NCBI RefSeq assembly: GCF_027595985.1
Contig: NC_073313.1
Location: 87,258,620-87,322,619, forward strand
Length of the DNA stretch: 64,000 bases
DNA from: Sorex araneus
Lineage: Eukaryota > Chordata > Mammalia > Eulipotyphla > Soricidae
Direction of reading: 5' to 3'
Part shown: positions 56,453-64,000 of the stretch, one piece after another
Numbering within the stretch: the first letter of the stretch is position 1
How the letters are laid out: every line of letters starts with the position of its first letter
Translations under genes and position numbers: made by a program
The notes under the pieces: model-generated
What the model was told of the DNA's origin: nothing
Databases searched by the model: none
What the model saw: only the letters and a program-made list of their open reading frames with translations

Positions 56453-56575
56453 GCCAGGGAGATGGCTGAAGGGACTGAAGCATATAATCTGCATGTGGGA
56501 GCCCTGGGTCTGGACCCCAGGTACCACATGGTCCCCTGAGCACTGCTGGGAGTGATACCCCTCCTTAGCATCACC
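56453..56575 (+). mobile_element. Type 1 SINE, old copy
   Basis: 'ccagggagatggctgaaggg', 'gggtctggaccccaggtacc', 'gtcccctgagcactgctggg'. Confidence 0.65.
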
Positions 56576-56878
56576 GGCCTGCGCATAGCTCAGGGTGCCA
56601 TTGGGGGAATGCCTTCTTAAAAGAAAGGTCTTCAAAGTGAAAATGTCCTTCGTGTTTAAATTCCTATTAGGTGATGGCTGGAAAGGGTGAGTGGGAGGAG
56701 GGACTGTGTACACATGCATTGTGGGATGTCCTTTGGTGGAGGGGAGGGTGTGGGAGTGGGTAGGAAGGAACCTAAGAACCAACCTGCCTACCTGCCTGCC
56801 TTTGGTCCTGGAGGAGAAGAAATACCTAGGAACTATGTGCAAGTGAGCAGGAATGACCAGAGTCAAGGAGGGAACAAG

Positions 56879-57034
56879 AGGGGCTGGAGCAATACATTTG
56901 CCTTGCATGTGGCTGAGCCAGGTTCAATCCCTGGCATCCCATAGAGTTCCCTGGGCACCACCAGGAATAGATCCTGAGTACAGAGCCAGAAGTAACTCCC
57001 CTTGAGAATCCCCAGGTGTGCCATCACCCAAAAG
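56879..57034 (+). mobile_element. Type 1 SINE
   Basis: 'aggggctggagcaata' is followed by a deletion of most of box A. Box B 'aggttcaatccctggcatccc' and body are well kept, but the loss in box A makes it unlikely to be transcribed. Confidence 0.83.
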
Positions 57035-57967
57035 GTGGAATCAAGGACGGGGGAATAATGGAGTCAGGGAGATGGCAAAGGAGAACCCCCCCCACCGGAA
57101 GATGGTGTGGGGAGGCAGGCCACCAGCCAACAGTGGGGATGATATGGAAACTGTGAGCTAGAAGTGGTGGTGGGATTGCTGGAGGAATGGAGGCAGAGCT
57201 CGAGAATAGGGATGGAGCTGAAGGCCAGTCTGCTGGAGGGGGAGTCGGGGGATGGCAGAGAAACCAGAAGTCCAGGCACTGGCCTCCGAATCTACTACTA
57301 CAAGCCAGCCCCATGCTGGGAGTTACACAGCATGCCCCGCCTACCTCTCCCTCAGTGAGAGCTCATCCACACAGGCACCTTCTCTGTCCTTATGACTAAG
57401 AGCATCCAGCACCACTTCGATTCTGTTGAAGCTGCAGCGTCACAAGGCATTTACACTAAACCAGATGTGGATAGATGTATCAAGGAGCCCCTGAACTCTT
57501 CTACTCTCAGTCAGATGTGAGCAGATAGATGCTAAACATGCCTCCCCTGCTGCCACCATCCCTATGTAAAAGAAGCTAGCTAGGGTTGGAAAGGACCCAG
57601 GAAGTGGCCTTGGCGATGCCAATACTCAGGTTCCTCAGCCTCCAGAATAGAATGTGGCTTCCGGGGACCATTCCGCCATTTGCGCACTCACTCATTAATG
57701 CAGTCTTTATTGGACACTCCCTGTGGTATCAGGCTGAGGAGAACTGGGTGTAAGGTACGTGGAATCAGAGACCTCCTCCCCAAGCCCTGCCCCACCCACA
57801 GGGAGGCCACATGAGCAAAGTAGGAGATGCCTAAACACCAATGAGATGCCCAGGGGAGACATCTGGCACACTCAAAAATGGGCCACCTGTGTCTCAGAAG
57901 ACTGTAGGAGGATTGTGACAGGGAGCACAAAGTTTGCTCTTACAATGCTTCAGAGAAAGGAAAAAAG

Positions 57968-58137
57968 AGAGGCTGGAGAGATAGTGCATTGCTTTGCATG
58001 CGGCCAACCCTAGTTTGAATCCTGATACCATACAGGGTTCCCTGAAGTACATCCAGGGGTGACCCCTGAGCGCAGAGCCAGGAGTAAATCCTGAGCACTG
58101 CCAGGTGTGGCCTCAAACGGCTCCAAAGGAAAAAGAA
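57968..58137 (+). mobile_element. Type 1 SINE close to the exon 2 acceptor
   Basis: 'gaggctggagagatagtgca', box B region 'agtttgaatcctgatacc' and 'gagcactgccaggtgtggcc'. It ends about 470 bp before coding exon 2. Confidence 0.85.
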
Positions 58138-58610
58138 AAGGGACAACTAAGGCTTTTGCCACTCTCTGTGGATAACTGATGGGTGCATGGCATTGTGTCA
58201 TTCACTTCGTTGGAATGTGTGTGAAATGTGTTCATCAGTTTCAAGGGTGATATGGGGGTGTGGGTTGTCCCTGCTGTGCCCTAGTCAAGTATGGGCATAA
58301 TGTCTCAATTTTTTACCCCCTCACATTGTTGTGTTTGTGCCTGCCAGAAATGTGGGGGCACTGTCAGGTATTTGAATCCCAGAAGCGCAGCTAACCAACT
58401 ACTTACATTGCAAGATGAGTACTGAGTCCTCTTTGTCCCACGACAGTGACAGACTGGCAAGTGATTCCGCAGGAGGGAAGCTAAAACCAAAGAAAGGCTG
58501 TGCCTTTCACTCTGCCTCACGCAAGGATTGCCTCTCCCAGGGGTCTGTGCTCTGTGACCTATGTCCACGGGCACCACCTTCCTATCTAACTGGACTGATC
58601 CTTTCTGCAG

Positions 58611-58774
58611 GACCTCTGATGCAGCCTTCTGGCCGGAAAGGGTTGCAGGAAGGCAACGTCCGCGCAGCACAGCCCCGAGGGTCGAAGAACGGACCAGGGC
58701 CCTGGCAGGGAGCTCGGAGGAAGTTCCGTCGCCAGCGGCCACGCCTCTCCCATAAGGGCCCCATGCCTTTCTGA
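58611..58774 (+). CDS. APLN: APLN coding exon 2: apelin prohormone and mature peptides
   Basis: The exon opens after 'tttctgcag', completes Gly23, encodes residues 24-76 and stops at TGA 58772-58774. The C-terminal active peptide, apelin-13 (QRPRLSHKGPMPF), is identical to the human form and is preceded by the basic cluster ARRKFRR that defines apelin-17 and its processing. The spacer between signal peptide and apelin-36 is poorly conserved: compared with recalled human sequence it has lost acidic residues (for example GRKGLQEG where human has DGNGLEDG). One residue is missing just before the apelin-36 region, giving 76 rather than 77 residues. Apelin-36 starts AAQPRG here, LVQPRG in human. 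The reading frame is intact, so the gene looks functional. Confidence 0.97.
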
Positions 58775-58779
58775 AGCAG

Positions 58780-59429
58780 GTACTTGACTCTGGTCAGTGG
58801 GCAATCTAGGAGGAGCCAGGTGGGGATAGCCTGGAAGCAATGGTAGTGCTCCTGCTTGTTACTGGGCGGCCACCAGCAGTTACAAGTCACTGCACCATGC
58901 CATGGAGGGGCTTCCAGATACCGCATGCAAGTCTTCCATCTTTTGCACTGAGGACCCAGGCCTAGGGCCTGACATTCTCCTGTCTTCCCAGACTTTGAAT
59001 ACTGGTTCCCGTTCCACATGGAACTGAACAAACTTTACCGAGCAGAGATAGGGCAGGGGCTTAATTAGCTGGAGAGAAGTGCCCCAGGGTCCAAGTGTCT
59101 AGTATGAATCCTCAGCAGAGAGGGGAAGAGAGGCAGAGAGTTTGGGAGTGGGGGCGAAGAGCATGGTGGAAATCAGGAGACTGGCAACCATGGTTGTTTA
59201 GAGCTGTGTGGAAAAAGAGAAAACTCAAAGATGGCCGCACCCAAACCCGAAGCCGAAGCCTGCTCTGGAAGCCGGGCCTGCTGCTCTCCCTGCAGTCAGT
59301 ATAGGGCCACCTTGGAGTTGAAGTTGAGGCTGGTGGGAAGGAGGTAATGAGGACTGTGTCCTATTCTGTCTTGCATATTGTCTTTGACCCAAGACCTGCC
59401 ATTGACTTCCTGTCTTTTTGTCTCTTTAG
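58780..59429 (+). other. APLN: APLN intron 2 (within the 3' UTR)
   Basis: The donor CAG|GTACTT follows the stop codon by 5 bases. The acceptor 'ttttgtctctttag' is at 59429. A 3'-UTR intron right after the stop agrees with the three-exon layout recalled for human APLN. Its position is close enough to the stop that it should not trigger nonsense-mediated decay. Confidence 0.8.
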
Positions 59430-60224
59430 GACTGAAGGGGCCCCCAAGTGCCCGCCCCCACTTGATTCTCTCAACTCCATAGATTGGTCTGCTTCTCTGG
59501 AACCTTCGTCTAGACGCCGCTCATCTTGTACCTGTCCTAGCTGCGGATGGCCCCAGCTCTTCTCACCCACCAGCCTCACAGAATGGCGTGGCCTGGCCCA
59601 TAGAGTCCAGATGATTCCTTTTCTCACACAAGGATTCCTGGAGACCTTCTTCATGTCTGCAACTGACTTTCAAGTCCCCATACCCGGAGGAAGGCCACCC
59701 TTCTTCTCCCAAGCCACTCCCTGTTCTTTTCTCCGCTGCGTGTATGGGGAGGGTATGGGAGGGATGGAGTCTCCTGTCTTTGGAGGGCTCCTCTAGATCC
59801 AGCCTAGCCTGTCAGTGTGACCCTGTGCCTGGTCTCAGAGGGAACTGCCGCCATAAGCGGTGGGAGATTGATTATCGGGACTGGGGTATTGGGGTGCAGT
59901 CTGGGTGTTTTGGGATCTATTGGAATGGGGGCTTTGCACTGTGGGGAGGGGAGGGGTGAAGCAATGGAAAAGAAGAGGAAGAAGCGCTGCTGAGGCCTCT
60001 TTCTCATTCCCCTTGTGGAAGAGGCATAGGAGAGGCCCTGGAGGACTGTTACTTCTCTTACCTCACTGTGTGTCTCCTGATACTCCCCTCGCTCACACTA
60101 CCCGCCCCCACCACTTCTAGTTGCAAGCATGGCTCAGGAGGAGGGGAGGGTGTTGGGTCTGAAGGGGCTCTGTACCCTCTCAGGGGCAAAAGCCAAGCAG
60201 GAGGATTGTTTTTGCCAAGAATCA

Positions 60225-60370
60225 CAGAGTCTCAGAGCCAAAAGGAACCTTGGAGAGCACTTAGCCCTGCCTCCTTAGGCAAACTCCTGTGGAGAGAGGC
60301 CTGGAGAGGGATAGTGACCAGCTCAGGGTCACTAAAGAGCCTGAAGGAGGACCCAAGCCTCCCAGCTGCC
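60225..60370 (+). repeat. MIR-like fragment inside the APLN 3' UTR
   Basis: 'gagccaaaaggaaccttggagagcactta', 'gagaggcctggagagggatagtgaccagctcagggtcac' resembles a MIR-class SINE in sense. Confidence 0.55.
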
Positions 60371-61410
60371 ACTTGATGATCTCTTCCCTCTTGATGATGC
60401 CTTTTCCCAACATATTAAGTGCCTTTTCCCCCGAGCTTGGGGTTGGGAATGACTGGGGAACACTAGACAAGCTGGCTGTGTACCGCCTCATGGTAGGGGA
60501 GGGGCCACCTTATTGCCACCTCCTTGGCCTGCCTCTCCGCTGATCCATTCCCTGACCTGACTGGAAAGTTCTAGAACTGACCAGTGCTGCCCCCCGCCTC
60601 CACTTCTTGCAGCGCTTCCAGAAGCCGGGTATTTTCACAGGCCTCAGTTCCTGGTTTGGAGGAGCCAGGAGGAGCCTTCCTTTCACCTTGACTGCACCTG
60701 TTTTCCCAGTCTCCTTTCTTTGGGGGCAGGAAGAGGAATGAAGTCAAGGAGAGAAGGAAGGCAGGGCAGGCGGGAAAAGAGGAAGGAAAGGAAGGGAGAG
60801 AGGGCAGAAGAAAGGAAAAAGGAAAGCTGAGAGAAAGTGTTGGTCTGAGCAGGCTTCCTACTCAGAGACCTTCCAGAACAGAGAAAGGGGAACCCAAGCG
60901 CCAGATGGCCATCTATTTATAAGTGGGGCCTGGGGGGGTCAGGGCCCCTTGAGTCCCACTGCACCCCAACATTTGCCTACCTGCCTCTGCCCTTCCCTCT
61001 GCTGCTGCTAATGCTACTGCTCTTGCTGCTGGTGCTGCGGACACCCACCTCCCACACCCCTCAGACTCCAGTGGGGGCTGGCCAGTGTCCAGAAAAGCCT
61101 TTTTTCACCACTGATGTCTCTGCCAGGGACTGGGCCCTTTCTCCCCCCCCTTCTCCTCTCTGCATCTCTTGCCTCGTCATCCCGCCCAACCCCACGGGAA
61201 GGGGGAAAGAGGACAAAGGGGATGGCCAGGACACAGGGCAGAGGAGGCCAGTAGGTGGGCTGTTTTATTTAAAGTGGTTGTGTATGATTTTTATTCTAAT
61301 TTATACAAAGATAGTAAGGCCCCTTTCAGTAAAAAAAGTGAAATGTGTCCCCTTCCCATAATTGTGTTCACTGTGTTTGTGAAGGTTGTTCTGTGTAAAT
61401 ATGTCTTTAT

Positions 61411-61416
61411 AATAAA
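61411..61416 (+). terminator. APLN: APLN polyadenylation signal AATAAA
   Basis: Canonical hexamer in 'ctttataataaagaattg', with cleavage expected about 15-20 bases later. It is the only AATAAA at the end of the A+T-rich block. Confidence 0.88.
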
Positions 61417-62143
61417 GAATTGAAAGCTGACAATTCACCCTTACTCTTGGAGGTCATGTTCAGCTATCCCCTGAGACCCAAGATTGTCCCCATGTCCACA
61501 TAGGACACGTGCAGGGGGTTAAGTGCCCACATCCCCACTTGGTTCCAGATCAAACAGCCTCAAACCAACTAGGCACAAACTCATAAAAGCAATCTCTATG
61601 CCTCGCAGAAGGCTCACATAAAATGCAGTTCACTTGGAGGTGTGCGGCATCAGTTTGGGTGTCCTCATGTTTGCGGGCCATGTTATTTCAAGAATTTTAA
61701 AAAGGCAACTCTGTAAAGAGCATCCTGGTTAAAGGTGGGATTTCAACAAAAACTTGTTTCATCTCTTTGGCGGGTGTCTTCTACTTTTATCTACTCTGAA
61801 ACACTTTCAGGACTTTTTTTTAGCCAGTTTGCCTTTCTCGAAACCTGTTATGTTTCCTACAATAAATACATTTGGCCATGGCTTTGTATGTACCATTCTA
61901 TGTTTCACAACATTGAGTTGCTTGATGAATGAGATATCCTGAAAAATAAAATACAAGGAATTCAATACAGTTCTGCCCCCATCTGTCTCACTTCTTCCCG
62001 CCTGTTGTCAAAATGACAGTATCTTGCAGAACAGAAAGGAACATCAGGTCTATGCTAATTTAATTAATTAATTCATTAGATGCACACAGGCATACCCAAT
62101 ACAGAGTAAACTCCAGCAAGAGTGATCCAAAAAGTGCATTTGA

Positions 62144-62318
62144 GGGGGCTGGAGAGATAGTACAAGGTAAGCGTTTGCCTTGCACACAGCCAACCCAAGT
62201 TTGATACCTGGAACCCAGTATGGTCACCTGAGCCCCAGCAGGAGTGATCCCTGAGCACACAGCCAAGACTAATCCCTGAAAACTGCCATGTGTTTCCCCA
62301 AAACAAAAAATAAAACCA
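62144..62318 (+). mobile_element. Type 1 SINE
   Basis: 'gggggctggagagatagtac', box B region 'caagtttgatacctggaacc', body 'aggagtgatccctgagcacac', A-rich tail. Confidence 0.88.
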
Positions 62319-62398
62319 AACCGAAATAATTCACTTGGTAAATCTTCTGGATAAGTCTATAGATCTGACAAGTATTTACTGATTAAAATGATGCATTC

Positions 62399-62556
62399 TT
62401 TGGGTTTGGGGGCCACACCCTATAATCCTTAGCTCACTCTGCACACTGAATCATTCCTGGTGGTGCTCAGGGGACCATATGAGATGCTAGAGATCGAACC
62501 CGGATTATCCATGTGTAACACAAGTGACCATACCCACTGTACTATCTCTCCAATCC
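62399..62556 (-). mobile_element. Type 1 SINE
   Basis: 'tttgggggccacaccctata', 'agatcgaacccggattatcc' and 'ctatctctccaatcc'. Confidence 0.82.
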
Positions 62557-63491
62557 CTAAAATGATGCAATATGAAAGGAAGTGCCTTTGGCCAAATTTG
62601 GTTAAATGTCACAAAATCACAGAAGATAAAATAGAAAAGCCCATGCACAGGCATTCTAATCATTGATAAAATGCTGCAGGTTGTGACATAATTTTTTAAC
62701 AATCATCTTGCTTTAATAAAATTTAAAAAACAAAAAATACTACAGTATCTAGGCAGTACCTTTTAGAAAAATGCAGCACAAAATGCCTCCTTTCAAAATT
62801 ACTACTTTGAATTTTGGCAAACTGCTTGAGAGGAACTGGTTTTGAACAAGATTTGGGCAGGCTGACTTTATGCTGACTGGTTTCTTGTACAAAGGTCAAC
62901 AAAGACAATGTGTTAATGAATGGAAGGGGGGTGAGTGCATTGAGGGGGGAGGGGAACACCGCTGGAAGATATGGTATTGAAGAATTATCGTAGGCATTAA
63001 ACCCTAAAGTTTCATCACTTTGCAAGCTCTAATTTCTCACAAACCAAGAAGTGAGTGGTGCCACACAAGCCACGAAATACTGAACCTTAAGCCTTCCCCA
63101 CAGGTCCTTTATTGAAAAATTTGCCACTCTGTGATTTGAAACACTAAAGGCAATGTCCTAGACATAGGTTTGGCTGTTGAAGTCCAAGGAAGTCATGAGG
63201 GGAAGTCTGTAGTGAGTGTTGACCAATATGTGGGGGAAACTGGCTTTTCAAAGGAGCCCTGGTGAGGCCTTCCATGGCAGAGAGCATGGGCAGAGGTGGG
63301 TGGGGAGGGGCTCCAGAGGAATACTGGACCGTAAGTGTATACCTTTCAGAGTTCTTTTAAAAAATCATCTCATTTTGTTGTCTTTGCCAGTGGTATCAGA
63401 TCATTGAAGATGCCTTTAAGGTCCAAATCTTATATTTTATATTTATATTTTCCACAATGTATTTTCGAATTTCTGACTTTTGTGTTGTCAC

Positions 63492-63580
63492 TCAGGGTGC
63501 AATTGGTGTTGAAATCTTATATACCTAAAACTCAGCTATCAATAACTTTGTAAATCACAGTTCTTTAAATAATTTCTTAA
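63492..63580 (+). mobile_element. Solitary L1-like 3' end, second 3' type
   Basis: 'ggtgcaattggtgttgaaatc' to 'gtaaatcacagttctttaaat', sharing its terminus with the copy at 34653-34808. Confidence 0.65.
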
Positions 63581-63629
63581 AGCGAAAAAAATCAACTCAT
63601 TTTACTCTCCGAAGAACTAGGCCACCCTG

Positions 63630-63735
63630 ACCCCAATCTCCATTTTACAAATGGGAGAACAGGCTAAGAAAGGCAGAGTAACTTGCCTAAAGGCTCGAAG
63701 CTAATGAATATTAAACCTAGAATGTGGTCTTCAAA
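63630..63735 (+). repeat. MIR fragment
   Basis: 'ccattttacaaatgggagaac' and 'gagtaacttgcctaaaggct' are the MIR core in sense. Confidence 0.75.
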
Positions 63736-63769
63736 CCCTAAAATACAGGCTCATGTCACAGTACTCCAA

Positions 63770-63945
63770 TAGGGCCTGTGACTAGAGAGAAGATGTAAGT
63801 GAAAGTCTCTATTTACAGTTTGGTTGCTGGCACCAAACTGTGAATAGAGACTATATGGTTCCGAGGGTCCAGCAGGAGTGATCCAAGAGTGCAGATCCAA
63901 GAACAAGCCTGAGCACCATCCATATGCCCCCCTCCCCCCAAATAA
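63770..63945 (+). mobile_element. Diverged type 1 SINE containing a hairpin
   Basis: The head 'tgactagagagaagatgta' and body 'ccagcaggagtgatccaagag', 'gagcaccatccatatgcc' are SINE-like. Between them, box B is altered by a 20-bp inverted repeat at 63805-63851. Confidence 0.55.
63805..63851 (+). repeat. 20-bp inverted repeat (hairpin) with 7-base loop
   Basis: The left arm (63805-63824) and right arm (63832-63851) are complementary at 19 of 20 positions, and the exception would be a wobble or mismatch pair. The loop is 'tgctggc'. Confidence 0.9.
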
Positions 63946-64000
63946 CAAAGGATAAAAAGAACTTACTTCACTCACAGTTCGTTTCTGGGCTGTAAATCTT

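Larger units (their letters stand above)
52571..58610 (+). other. APLN: APLN intron 1
   Basis: Phase-1 intron of 6,040 bp with donor GTGAGT and acceptor 'tttctgcag'. It contains the 3' half of the CpG island, a CACGTG E-box, a (CA)n and a long pyrimidine tract. Repeats include a reversed L1-like 3' end (55075-55205) and SINEs at 55540, 56453, 56879 and 57968. No extra coding exon was recognised. Confidence 0.93.
59430..61432 (+). other. APLN: APLN exon 3: 3' UTR
   Basis: About 2.0 kb of non-coding sequence from 'gactgaaggggccc' to just past the poly(A) signal. Within it: a MIR-like stretch (60225-60370), a purine-rich block (60728-60840), an imperfect CTG-type run (60998-61040), and an A+T-rich last 170 bp that looks conserved. 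Open frames inside are not protein-like. Confidence 0.82.

Noticed and set aside
59347-59796. 149-codon frame across the intron 2/exon 3 boundary
   Set aside because: It crosses a good splice acceptor into the APLN 3' UTR and shows no family resemblance.

Overview
This is mammalian nuclear DNA, almost certainly from a shrew (Soricidae, best fit Sorex). The window is crowded with one tRNA-headed SINE. Its head carries a Pol III box A and a GGTTCGA-type box B, and its body reads 'ccatatggtcccctgagcac'. A second SINE has the same head but a different body, 'ggtagcttgccaggctctc'. There is also a fragment of an RTE LINE resembling nematode RTEs. From memory, that combination has been described for Sorex araneus. 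No bacterial-style genes, operons, CRISPR arrays or RNA genes are present.

The only gene I can support is APLN (preproapelin) on the + strand, about 52.15-61.43 kb. A CpG-island promoter leads to coding exon 1 (52504-52570, signal peptide), a 6.0 kb intron, coding exon 2 (58611-58774, prohormone and the intact apelin-13/-17 C terminus), a 0.65 kb intron in the 3' UTR, and a terminal non-coding exon ending at an AATAAA at 61411. The predicted precursor is 76 residues (human: 77). APLN is X-linked in humans, so this is probably X-chromosome sequence. The human neighbours OCRL and XPNPEP2 are not seen here.

The first 51 kb is a gene-poor upstream region made mainly of layered repeats. 0-8 kb holds old SINEs, MIR, MER5-like and ancient L1 pieces. 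8.4-14.6 kb is a long decayed L1 with three later insertions. 15-30 kb holds SINEs, MIR/L2, a second 3'-truncated L1 at 19.3-20.5 kb, and a CpG-rich segment with a TATA box and a strong splice donor at about 26-27 kb. At 31.5 kb lies a decayed genomic copy of VAV3 exon 1. 34-37 kb is an ancient L1 broken by SINEs. At 40.5 kb is an RPL23A processed pseudogene nested in older repeats. 41-45 kb holds L1 3' ends, a composite SINE-headed element, and a tandemly duplicated (GGAA)n segment. At 49.75 kb is the RTE fragment.

After APLN (61.4-64 kb) there are more SINEs, a MIR, and a SINE interrupted by a near-perfect 20-bp hairpin. Repeat boundaries were judged by eye and may be off by 5-30 bp. Family names rest on recalled consensus sequences, not on a database search.
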